From assembly GCF_900128985.1 (NCBI RefSeq), contig NZ_FQUC01000012.1:1-64000 (forward strand): 64,000 bases of DNA, in the 5' to 3' direction. Below are positions 43,729 through 51,680 of the stretch, one piece after another. Numbering within the stretch: the stretch's first letter is position 1; each line of letters starts with the position of its first letter. The notes beneath the pieces are model-generated. The model had not been told where the DNA came from and made no database searches. It saw nothing but the letters and a program-made list of their open reading frames with translations. A program made the translations under genes and the position numbers. Origin of the DNA: Indolivaga macrotermitis (GTDB lineage: Bacteria; Bacteroidota; Bacteroidia; Bacteroidales; Dysgonomonadaceae).

Positions 43729-44010
43729 TTAAAACTGCCGGATGTCGATTTCCCCATCAAGTAAAGGTTTTACCTGCTGCACAAAATCGTGAAAAGCCGG
43801 GGTATTGCAATGTGCGCTGAAAGCTTCATCGTTGATATACTCCTCATATACAATAAATTCCGAAGGATTCTCCACATTCCTGTACACGTTATAAGACAAA
43901 TTTCCGGATTCGGTCTTGGCTGCCTCTATCAATGGGGACACCAATGATAAATATTCGTTCTCTTTGCCTTTAACAATACGCACTTTAGCTAATACATTTT
44001 TCTGTTTCAT
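43729..44010 (-). CDS. ABM-domain (antibiotic biosynthesis monooxygenase-like) protein
   Basis: This 93-residue ferredoxin-fold protein has typical ABM motifs: VLAKVRIVKGKENEYLSLV, LSYNVYRNVENPSEFIVYEEY, and the AFSAHCNTPAFHDFV helix. Such proteins act as quinol monooxygenases or heme/quinone-handling enzymes; many are YgiN-like. The frame has an upstream TTG at 44016; ATG 44010 is preferred. An AraC regulator lies upstream on the same strand beyond the repeat element. Confidence 0.85.
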   Translation of the reverse strand: MKQKNVLAKVRIVKGKENEYLSLVSPLIEAAKTESGNLSYNVYRNVENPSEFIVYEEYINDEAFSAHCNTPAFHDFVQQVKPLLDGEIDIRQF

Positions 44011-44092
44011 AGTCAATATTTCTGTTTAATTTTATTGTTAATATCCATCAGTAGTTGAAAGGAGTTCTTTTCAATTATTAATACTTATTTCT

Positions 44093-44379
44093 TTACTGCG
44101 CGTAATAGGAGATTGTTTTCACTCTATTTTATTAATAACGCCCGTCAGGTTCTGACATCGACGTAAAGCTCGGGGCACCCGTTGTGAGAAGAAAGCGTGA
44201 AAAGACAAAAGGACTGCTACAAAAAACGTATTCTTTTGTCTTAGCTTTCGAACACGTAACGGGTCGGGCTTGCAGGTGCAATCTTGATCTTTTGCTTCGT
44301 TTTGCATCAAGGCAATTAACAATCGAGGAGCCAAGGCGACTCAAAATGAAGAACAAACCCGATAGGGTGCGTTAGTAAA
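44093..44379 (+). repeat. dispersed intergenic repeat, copy 2
   Basis: This element of about 290 bp fills the spacer between the ABM gene and the AraC gene. Its left part matches copy 3 closely. Its hairpin module (ACCCGTT at 44177-44183 pairing with AACGGGT at 44258-44264, plus AAGACAAAAG/CTTTTGTCTT inside) matches copy 1 with compensatory changes. The TTTCGTTTTGCATCAAGG-like segment and right end GGGTGCGTTAGTA are shared with copy 1. Short frames inside it are not credible genes. Confidence 0.8.
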
Positions 44380-44505
44380 TAAATAAATAAATATTATGTA
44401 AAAGCTCCTTTCCTACAACCGAATCGCATTATTTAATACAACAAAAGTAATATCAGATTATATGAGGGACTTTTCTGTATAATTCAAAGAATCTTTCTAT
44501 TCAGC

Positions 44506-45378
44506 TCATTTTTTCATTTTTTGTCTGTTTTCGGATGGGGCATATCCGTATTTTTGCTTAAAGAGGCGTGAATAATGCGTTGCATTTTCGAACCCAACCA
44601 TATAGCAAACATCCGTTATGCTTAATGCAGTATTCAGAAGCAGTTCTTTTGATTTTTCGAGTCTCTTTTCCCTAATCCATTTCGATGGAGGGAGACTGCA
44701 AACAGCCATAAAGTCACGTTTGAAACTGGATAAACTTCTGCCCGATAGAAAAGCCAATTCTGGCAAAGAGATGCGCTTAGTATAGTTTTGTTCCATCACG
44801 GATATAATGTCAGACTTGATTGGTTGCCTGAGTTGCAGAATCTGTCTCAACAAGCCATTATCAGTCAACGCAAGACCATACAATAATTCCATGATCTTCA
44901 GCCGCAACAATCCCTGATCGATATTTTCGGGATTATCGAAATAGGGCTTTATAGAATTCAGATATGCTTTCAGATGCCGGTTTACCGGTTTTGGACAAGT
45001 AACTACGGGCTCATCCGTCGGGGTTAGTTTTACATCTGCCATTTTTACGAAATCTTTCAGAAATTCATCTTTCAAAAAGAATAACATACAACCGTAAATA
45101 TTATTATTGCCGGGATTCCCCTCCTTCCTGAAATCCCATATAGTCGCTTTCTCCAACAATATCATATGGTCTTTACTTACCACATGCTTTCGCCCTCCGT
45201 TAGTCAGGGTATTCTCCCCGTCTAATACGAATAACAGCAAATGCTCTTCGAGAAACATGCTTCCTGTACTCTCGCGGGTATGCTCGAAAGAGGCGATAGC
45301 CAGAAAGTCGGAAACCCTCAGCAAACCGTAATTGGAGGGAGACTGCATAAAAAAAGCCGGAACTTTAGGGTACTTCAT
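44506..45378 (-). CDS. AraC-family transcriptional regulator
   Basis: This 290-residue regulator has a cupin-like N-terminal sensing domain (about 30-150, with EHLLLFVLDGENTLTNGG) and two C-terminal HTH motifs (about 190-285). These include ISLPELAFLSGRSLSSFKRDF and ITDVCYMVGFENATHYSRLFKQKYGYAPSE, the classic AraC signature. It is transcribed toward the ABM monooxygenase gene, from which it is separated by the repeat element; that gene is a possible target. Confidence 0.88.
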   Translation of the reverse strand: MKYPKVPAFFMQSPSNYGLLRVSDFLAIASFEHTRESTGSMFLEEHLLLFVLDGENTLTNGGRKHVVSKDHMILLEKATIWDFRKEGNPGNNNIYGCMLFFLKDEFLKDFVKMADVKLTPTDEPVVTCPKPVNRHLKAYLNSIKPYFDNPENIDQGLLRLKIMELLYGLALTDNGLLRQILQLRQPIKSDIISVMEQNYTKRISLPELAFLSGRSLSSFKRDFMAVCSLPPSKWIREKRLEKSKELLLNTALSITDVCYMVGFENATHYSRLFKQKYGYAPSENRQKMKK

Positions 45379-45729
45379 ATGCGTTGTTCAAGGTCTTAAA
45401 ACACGAATTGTCTTACAAATATGCAAAGAAATAATGTGGCGGACAATTTCGGAGGGTATGTTCTCGGGTAAACAAATCGGGTATCTTTTCTTCCATCCTA
45501 TATAATTATAATAAACAGCAATAAATGGTACGAAAAAAGGAATTACTCCAAGCCATTCTTTGTATCTTTGTAAGACAGGAAGAACCAATCTGCCGGGATG
45601 TTTTATCTATAAGGAAAAGGATAAAATATCTTGACTGGTCAAAAACAACAGATAAATAAAAAATAACGAAAATGCGTCACACTTGTCACTTTACAGAGGA
45701 TAAATCACTGAAAACAAGAATCATGACAG

Positions 45730-45762
45730 GGTGACAAAAGTGACACGGGTGTCACCTTTTTG
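45730..45762 (+). terminator. GGTGACA/TGTCACC hairpin in a spacer with several TGTCAC repeats
   Basis: GGTGACA (45730-45736) and TGTCACC (45750-45756) pair and are followed by TTTTT. Further TGTCAC or GTGACA copies occur around 45675-45690, 45741 and 45782. It may be a terminator or a cluster of protein-binding sites upstream of cobT. The rest of 45379-45836 holds no credible gene. Confidence 0.4.
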
Positions 45763-45836
45763 TAGAAGGTTGTTTACTTATTGTCACCCGGTAAACCAAG
45801 CTAAAACAGAAAATCATAAAACCCATATATAACAAA

Positions 45837-46874
45837 ATGTTACAGTTCAATATCGAGAAACCGAAAGACGAAATCCGTCCTTATTTACAAGAAAAAATAG
45901 ATAACCTTACCAAGCCTAAAGGCTCCCTCGGGGTACTGGAAGAACTAGCCATGCAGATAGGCTGGGTACAACAGACTTTGGAACCGAAACTGAACCATCC
46001 GTGTCATATCGTATTTGCCGGAGACCACGGTATTGCCGCCGAAGGTGTCAGTCCCTCTCCACAGGAAGTTACGTACCAGATGGTCGCCAACTTTTGGGCA
46101 GGCGGCGCAGGCATCAATTTTCTGGCACGTCAGCACCAGATCGATCTACAGGTGGTGGATGCAGGTGTAAACTTCGACTTCAAGCCCGAAGATCCTATTA
46201 TCGACAAAAAGATACGTAAAAGTACCTGCAATTACCTGCACGAGGCTGCTATGACCCGCGAAGAGATGGAGTCGGCCATAGCACGTGGCGCCGAATGTAC
46301 GCAGGCTTGTTTCGACAAGGGTTGTAATATCATAGGCTTCGGCGAGATGGGAATCACCAATACATCGTCTTCTGCCCTTTGGATGTCTTATATGGCAAAC
46401 GTACCTTTAGCGGATTGTGTAGGTGCAGGTTGTGACGATTCGGGTAAGATAATCGAACACAAGTATAAAGTACTGAAACAGGCTCAGGAAAACTACAAAG
46501 GCGATGCTTCGCCCGAAGATATTATCCGTTATTTCGGTGGATTCGAAATGGTAATGGCAGTCGGTGCTATGCTGAAAGCTGCCGAACTGAAAATGCTTAT
46601 CCTTATAGACGGGTTTATCATGACCAACTGCCTTCTGGCTGCATCCAAATTAAATCCTAATGTTCTCCATTATGCTATATTCGGACATCAGGGAGACGAA
46701 ACAGGGCATAAACTGATACTGGAGCACCTGAATGCAAGACCAATACTTCACCTAAGCTTCCGCCTCGGAGAAGGAACCGGAGCTTTGTGTGCATATCCTA
46801 TAATTGATTCATCCGTGCGGATGATCAACGAGATGAATTCGTTCAAGAAAATACAGGTGACTAAATACTTTTAA
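45837..46874 (+). CDS. cobT: nicotinate-nucleotide--dimethylbenzimidazole phosphoribosyltransferase
   Basis: This 345-residue enzyme makes alpha-ribazole phosphate for the lower cobalamin ligand. Clear family motifs are [63 protein letters not shown] and the C-terminal LRLGEGTGA-like segment ([15 protein letters not shown]). Its product is used by CobS, encoded about 38 kb away in this window. Transcribed alone, ended by a strong bidirectional terminator. Confidence 0.95.
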   Translation: MLQFNIEKPKDEIRPYLQEKIDNLTKPKGSLGVLEELAMQIGWVQQTLEPKLNHPCHIVFAGDHGIAAEGVSPSPQEVTYQMVANFWAGGAGINFLARQHQIDLQVVDAGVNFDFKPEDPIIDKKIRKSTCNYLHEAAMTREEMESAIARGAECTQACFDKGCNIIGFGEMGITNTSSSALWMSYMANVPLADCVGAGCDDSGKIIEHKYKVLKQAQENYKGDASPEDIIRYFGGFEMVMAVGAMLKAAELKMLILIDGFIMTNCLLAASKLNPNVLHYAIFGHQGDETGHKLILEHLNARPILHLSFRLGEGTGALCAYPIIDSSVRMINEMNSFKKIQVTKYF

Positions 46875-46879
46875 TGGAA

Positions 46880-46912
46880 AACGGGAGGACTCGATGCTTA
46901 AGTCCTCCCGTT
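46880..46912. terminator. bidirectional terminator after cobT
   Basis: AACGGGAGGACT pairs exactly with AGTCCTCCCGTT around a 9-nt loop; it lies between convergent genes. Confidence 0.8.
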
Positions 46913-46924
46913 CTTTATATTCTA

Positions 46925-47308
46925 TTACAACACCAGTTCTTTGAACAGACACCGGGCTGTATCGTCTAAGTTTTCCGAAAATCCGGGATGAGGTCTCGAT
47001 GTCTGAATACAAGCACTTTTCACGGCGGTCAGCCATCTGAACCGTTCGGGTATATCAAGCCGGGCAATAGCTCCTCCGTCTTTGTCTCCATTAGCGATCT
47101 TTTCGAATGCGATCAAAGCTTCCCTTGCCGCATCCAAATCCAGTTCGCTACAGAAATGGCCGAGGCGGTTTTCGTCAAAAGCATATAACATCCTGATATA
47201 CTTCGCCTTTTTCGAAAACAGTATAATGCCTGTATTGACGAACTCTTCTCGTTCGACTTTGGGCACAATACGTATTACGGCATATTCATATAAGTGCTTC
47301 TCTGGCAT
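46925..47308 (-). CDS. DUF3037 protein
   Basis: This 127-residue protein matches the DUF3037 pattern: YEYAVIRIVPKVEREEFVNTGIILF at the start, and a GAIARLDIPERFRWLTAVKSACIQTSRPHPG segment late. It is soluble and of unknown function. Its start overlaps the end of the HipA-like gene by 23 bp, an arrangement seen repeatedly for these two families, so the two are translationally coupled and probably work together. Confidence 0.82.
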   Translation of the reverse strand: MPEKHLYEYAVIRIVPKVEREEFVNTGIILFSKKAKYIRMLYAFDENRLGHFCSELDLDAAREALIAFEKIANGDKDGGAIARLDIPERFRWLTAVKSACIQTSRPHPGFSENLDDTARCLFKELVL

Positions 47309-48068
47309 GCTTAGCTTCGTTTACGAACAAACCGGAATGCCGGATTCGCTCTGTTAAGAAATCATAGTACACATTCTTAATATCTTCGGGAGTCTCTTCT
47401 TCCCCACCCCAGTTCAACCAGTCATCGGGCAGAAGATCTACAATCTCCCTGATCTTCTTATCGGTCAGCAATTCTTTGAATTCTTTATCGACCCTATCCA
47501 ACTCCGAAGCCTGAGACAATAACACATGGTCTTTGATCTGTGGAAAGGGGCTGAGGGCATACTTTTCCCAATTGACCCACGAATGATGGAAGTAGAGCGA
47601 TGCTCCGTGGTCTATCAGCCACAACTCTTTGTGCCAAAACAGCATATTGGTATTACGGGCTGTACGGTCTACATTGGTCAGGAAAGCGTCCAGCCATACA
47701 ACTTGCGAAGCAAGCAAGGGATCTACAGTGGTCATCACCGGATCGAAAGTTAATGCTCCCGACAGGAAGTGCAATCCTAGATTCAGACCGCGGCTGCCTT
47801 GCAGGAGGTCTTGTATCTCCTCATCGCCTTCGGTACGTCCGAAAGCCTCATCGAGGTGTATAAAAACATATTCGGGAACCCTGAATCCCAGAGTGTGGGC
47901 AACCGCCCCACCAAGCAATTCGGAGACAAGAGCTTTCGTGCCATGCCCTGTGCCCCTGAATTTCAGTACATATTTGAATCCGTCGTCGGCATCAGCCAAT
48001 GCCGGCAGCGATCCGCCTTCACGTAGAGGCATTATATACCGGATAACATTTACGGTACGTAGATTCAT
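47286..48068 (-). CDS. HipA-like kinase domain protein
   Basis: This 260-residue protein resembles the small HipA-like kinase family paired with DUF3037. It has an N-terminal YVLKFRGTGHGTKALVSELLGG lobe (lysine and glycine-rich loop), the catalytic-like segment VVWLDAFLTNVDRTARNTNML, and LWLIDHGASLYFHH, where the metal-binding Asp would be in LIDHG. It lacks the separate HipB antitoxin partner of classical toxin-antitoxin loci, so calling it a toxin would be unsafe. It is the first gene of the pair. Confidence 0.75.
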   Translation of the reverse strand: MNLRTVNVIRYIMPLREGGSLPALADADDGFKYVLKFRGTGHGTKALVSELLGGAVAHTLGFRVPEYVFIHLDEAFGRTEGDEEIQDLLQGSRGLNLGLHFLSGALTFDPVMTTVDPLLASQVVWLDAFLTNVDRTARNTNMLFWHKELWLIDHGASLYFHHSWVNWEKYALSPFPQIKDHVLLSQASELDRVDKEFKELLTDKKIREIVDLLPDDWLNWGGEEETPEDIKNVYYDFLTERIRHSGLFVNEAKHAREALI

Positions 48069-48156
48069 CTTTTTACAACCTTTCTTTTTTTAGGGTAGTA
48101 AAGATAGGGGTTTCTTTTTGATTGGATATATTCCGTCCACAAACTATTTTAATGAC

Positions 48157-48164
48157 TATATTTG
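48157..48164 (+). promoter_or_regulatory. -7 promoter box (TATATTTG)
   Basis: TATATTTG lies 26 bases upstream of ATG 48191 and inside the longer frame, which favours 48191 as the start of the small membrane protein. Confidence 0.4.
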
Positions 48165-48190
48165 GAAAACGTTTGGTTAAACAACTGACT

Positions 48191-48478
48191 ATGAAAACTT
48201 ACGGAACATTTACTTTAATTGCGATACTAGGGCTCCTTTTTCTCTCCATATTTGCAAACATCTACGAGTTTCCGGAAGATGAAGCCGCAGGCAATATTAA
48301 TGCCGACGGTACATTGGTGCTGTCGGTTATCTATTTTCTTATAAGCTTATTAGCTGTAATATATGGTATCCGAAACGGTTTGAGGAAGAACTTCTTTTTA
48401 GCTTATCTTATTTACCTGATAGGTGCATTCTCCTTTCTGAGGCTTGTTTATATACTGATATTCTATTTTCAGGGATAA
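48191..48478 (+). CDS. small three-TM membrane protein, unknown
   Basis: This 95-residue hydrophobic protein has three predicted TM helices (about 5-22, 35-55 and 65-92) and an acidic loop after the first (EFPEDEAAGNINADG). Upstream in-frame starts (TTG 48122 and ATG 48152) would add a non-hydrophobic tail; the promoter box at 48157-48164 argues for 48191. No family recognised. It is convergent with the last ankyrin gene, 14 bp away. Confidence 0.55.
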   Translation: MKTYGTFTLIAILGLLFLSIFANIYEFPEDEAAGNINADGTLVLSVIYFLISLLAVIYGIRNGLRKNFFLAYLIYLIGAFSFLRLVYILIFYFQG

Positions 48479-48492
48479 CTTACTGGTGTATC

Positions 48493-50001
48493 TTAATAAT
48501 CTTTGCGGATTATCTTAAGGAAAGAAAGAACCCTTTTGTCCCTTGCTCCATAGTTTTCAACCATCAGGTAGAGCGACCGTTTATATACGTTACGCACCAT
48601 AGATTGGTCTGTTTTCTTCCAGAGTAATTTAAGATGAGGCAATAAGCCTTTCGATCCTAATGTTTGCGCGACCGATTCGTCGGGGTATTGTTCCAAACGA
48701 CGTATATACCACATCATCTTTCGCACAGCCTTTTCGTGTTCATTACATAAACGGATAGGGTTGATCATATCTTCGATTGTCAGATATTCGAGAGTAATAT
48801 TTACTGTATTATCCTTTTTCCATCCTCTTATTTCTGCTGCTGATAATGCTGTATTATGACGTGTATGTTTTTCTGCGAGCTTATTCTCAGATTGTATTGT
48901 AGTCGAAACGCTAGTAGTTGCTATTGGCTTAGCCTGCTTCCCAAATAGTCTTCTGAAAACTGATATCCAGACCCTAAGTCCCAGCGACCCGTATTTCAAA
49001 TATATAATAATGACTACACCAAACATCAGTACTATAACAACTACAGCTATAGTCAGTATATCGTTATAGCGCTTAGACTTGGCTGCTGTCTGCTCCCGTT
49101 CTTCATTTCTTTTTTCAACATCCAATTCTTTTCGTTTTTGTAGCTTGACCTGATTGGCATTTAACAAAATACGAACCGATCTTTCGGCATCGGCGATTTG
49201 GTCTCTTTCGCCTTTTCTGATCTCATTATCCTCTTCTTTAAACTTCCGGATTTCTCTCTTCCGATAACTTTCTACAAAATCGACCATTTCGTCAATATCC
49301 CAGTCTATAGAATTTTGTCCGTCGATAATTCGAGCGCGGAAAGGGGAAGCCACCGACAGGTTACTCACACTTATTTCCACTCCCTGATCCACCCAGAAAT
49401 CTACTACCCTGAATAACACCTCCCGGTACATTCCTTCGGTATAGGTAGCCTGTGCCACAGTCGCCAATATACTGCGTGCTGTACGGCTGGTAGCTTTGGC
49501 TCCATGGCGGGATAAATAGTGAAGCATTACAGGATCCAGATTTTGAGATGCCACATACAACGGGCTTTCTGCTTCATTTTCGGGATTCAGGCTAACACCT
49601 TTACGTACAAGAATATCTACAAGTGTCGTATCTCCGCTTTCTATAGCAATATCAAGTACTGTACGCCCTTGCAGTCCTGCCATAATTTCATTAGCCTCAG
49701 TATCTCCGTATTTTCCCTCTTGTTTAATCCTGTAATTTACATTTGCACCTTTTGAGGCCAGCAATTGGGCTACACGTTTAGATTTATCCCTTATCGCTAA
49801 CATTAACAAGCTTTGCCCGTAATAGTCGGTTATATCAGGTGATACACGCTGAAGCAGATAGTTTGTGACCTGGGTATAATTATTTTGACGAACAGCAGAC
49901 AGCAACCCCTGCTCCATCTCTGAAGTTGCTCTTTGTTGGGCATATCCATTTAAGGGCAGAACACCGACAACAAACAATATATATAAATACAACCGGCTCA
50001 C
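48493..50001 (-). CDS. ankyrin-repeat/TM/cytosolic-domain protein, array unit 4
   Basis: This 502-residue protein has a signal peptide ending NGYAQ and periplasmic ankyrin repeats (about 30-165; SPDITDYYGQSLLMLAIRDKSKRVAQLL, GRTVLDIAIESGDTTLVDILVRKG). A charged linker (about 230-305) is followed by one TM helix (about 308-330) and a cytosolic C-terminal domain with GWKKDNT, LTIEDMINPIRLCNEHEKA and SMVRNVYKRSLYLMVENYG. It starts with GTG in a GTGA overlap with the upstream gene's stop. It is the last member of a four-gene operon. The conserved C-domain has no function I can name. Confidence 0.75.
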   Translation of the reverse strand: MSRLYLYILFVVGVLPLNGYAQQRATSEMEQGLLSAVRQNNYTQVTNYLLQRVSPDITDYYGQSLLMLAIRDKSKRVAQLLASKGANVNYRIKQEGKYGDTEANEIMAGLQGRTVLDIAIESGDTTLVDILVRKGVSLNPENEAESPLYVASQNLDPVMLHYLSRHGAKATSRTARSILATVAQATYTEGMYREVLFRVVDFWVDQGVEISVSNLSVASPFRARIIDGQNSIDWDIDEMVDFVESYRKREIRKFKEEDNEIRKGERDQIADAERSVRILLNANQVKLQKRKELDVEKRNEEREQTAAKSKRYNDILTIAVVVIVLMFGVVIIIYLKYGSLGLRVWISVFRRLFGKQAKPIATTSVSTTIQSENKLAEKHTRHNTALSAAEIRGWKKDNTVNITLEYLTIEDMINPIRLCNEHEKAVRKMMWYIRRLEQYPDESVAQTLGSKGLLPHLKLLWKKTDQSMVRNVYKRSLYLMVENYGARDKRVLSFLKIIRKDY

Positions 50002-51680
50002 TGATTATTCTTTCTGTTCTTCTTCTCCGATTTGCGCATAGGCTTATTTCCTCTGCGGGGTTTAGGCACAGGCTTATTCATTGTTTCCAAGAATGAAAGT
50101 ACACGGCTGTCTTTTGTTGCATAATTTTCGGCCATCAGATACAACGAACGTTTATAAACCTCACGTATCATATATACGTCTACACTTGCCCATAATAACT
50201 CGAGATGAGGAAATAGACCTGCTTCGCCCAATGTCCCGGCTACCGCTTCATCTGTATATTGTTCCAGACGGCGCATATACCACATCATGCGGCGGATAGC
50301 TTTTTCGTGTTCGTTTTGCAAACGGATCGGATTGATCATATCTTCGATAGTAAGATACTCCACTTTGAGACCTATAGTATCGTCAACCGTCCATCCTCTC
50401 TTATTATTAGCAGATATAGTTGTGATTGTCGGTTTGGGTTTATGCTTCTCCTCTTGCACGGGAGAAGGCTTAGCAGGCTGAACATTGGCCGGTTTCGGCT
50501 TGGTTTGCTGATTTCTTCTGTTCTGATTCTGATTTTGCCGGTTATTCTGTGTATTATTTTGATTCTGTTGATTTTGATTATTCCGGTTTCTTGAAGGAGG
50601 CGGAGCCTGTCCCGACAATTTTCGGTAAAACGAAACCCATACAGCCCATTCCAAAGAACCATATCTTTTATAGACAAATAACATCAGAGCAAAAACGCAG
50701 ATACCCAGCCCTGCCAAAATTCCCCGCCGGTACGTACTCTCCTTCTCTGATAACAAGTCTTTCTCAAACAGATTCTCCTGAGCTCTCTTATGGGCTTCGC
50801 TGAATAAGCTATCTATTTCGGATTCGGACCTCGAATCTTCGTACCCGGTACTCATTGGAATCCGGTTACTCTGACTATTCAACGAACGGCGAGTAACGGT
50901 TGGCTCATCACTCCTCTCCTCTACAACCTGGTCTTGTTTATCAGTCAACCATTTGTTATAGCTATTAACCATATTAGGAATCGCTGATTTCTGATATGAG
51001 GAAATGTTTTTTGCAAATGTTGACTTCAACAAGTTTTCCTCAGATATCTCAACCCCATAATTATCCCAAAAATTAACAATATGTACATTCAAAGAATTAC
51101 CCCGGACAGCCGAAATCTGAGTATTTCTCAATATACTCATTACTAATATATCACGTGCTATCGCTTTCGACACTTTAGCTCCTTTCTCAGAGAGGTACAT
51201 CAGCATTGCATAATCATTATTTTGAGAAGCATTACGTAAAGGATTCAAGATTCCCTCCGATGGATTAATCTTGGCTCCGGCATCCAATATCATATCCACC
51301 ATATCGGTATCACGCGTATCAACAGCAAAATCGAGTACCGATAAACCGCTTAACATCAGCATCCTCACTGCACTTTTATCCGTCCCGTAATCTGCTTTTG
51401 TATTGACTCTATAATTCACTTTGGCTTTCCGTTCGAGTAATAGCTTTACGATCGGTTTATTTTCATTACGGACTGCATACATCAAAAGATTGACACCATA
51501 ATCGTCCGTAATATCGGGAGAGACCTTTGCATCCAATGCTGATCTGATATCCTGCAACCGGTTTGATTTTACAGCCTCCAACAATGCCATTTCGGCGGCT
51601 GTCGACGCTTCTTTTTGAGCATATCCACAGACCGGCACGATAAAAAATAATAAGAATATATATAAATACGATCGGTTCAT
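49998..51680 (-). CDS. ankyrin-repeat/TM/cytosolic-domain protein, array unit 3
   Basis: This 560-residue paralogue has a signal peptide ending CGYAQ and ankyrin repeats (about 30-170; SPDITDDYGVNLLMYAVRNENKPIVKLLLERKA, LSVLDFAVDTRDTDMVDMILDAG). A linker and TM helix (about 322-342) follow, then an Asn/Gln-rich low-complexity stretch just inside the membrane (NRNNQNQQNQNN, about 370-395) and a Pro/Lys-rich spacer. The conserved C-domain (GWTVDDT, LTIEDMINPIRLQNEHEKA, MIREVYKRSLYLMAENYA) ends the protein. Its ATG overlaps the previous stop (ATGA). The Asn/Gln tract is unique among the four units. Confidence 0.75.
   Translation of the reverse strand: MNRSYLYIFLLFFIVPVCGYAQKEASTAAEMALLEAVKSNRLQDIRSALDAKVSPDITDDYGVNLLMYAVRNENKPIVKLLLERKAKVNYRVNTKADYGTDKSAVRMLMLSGLSVLDFAVDTRDTDMVDMILDAGAKINPSEGILNPLRNASQNNDYAMLMYLSEKGAKVSKAIARDILVMSILRNTQISAVRGNSLNVHIVNFWDNYGVEISEENLLKSTFAKNISSYQKSAIPNMVNSYNKWLTDKQDQVVEERSDEPTVTRRSLNSQSNRIPMSTGYEDSRSESEIDSLFSEAHKRAQENLFEKDLLSEKESTYRRGILAGLGICVFALMLFVYKRYGSLEWAVWVSFYRKLSGQAPPPSRNRNNQNQQNQNNTQNNRQNQNQNRRNQQTKPKPANVQPAKPSPVQEEKHKPKPTITTISANNKRGWTVDDTIGLKVEYLTIEDMINPIRLQNEHEKAIRRMMWYMRRLEQYTDEAVAGTLGEAGLFPHLELLWASVDVYMIREVYKRSLYLMAENYATKDSRVLSFLETMNKPVPKPRRGNKPMRKSEKKNRKNNQ

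Noticed and set aside
44119-44375. Three short overlapping frames in repeat copy 2
   Set aside because: Frames on both strands cover the hairpin, and base changes between copies preserve pairing rather than codons.
45388-45588. 66-residue minus-strand frame upstream of the AraC gene
   Set aside because: No start context, no recognisable domain, and it spans what should be the AraC promoter region.
48152-48190. Longer N-terminus for the small membrane protein
   Set aside because: The promoter-like TATATTTG lies inside the extension, and the added residues are not part of the hydrophobic protein.
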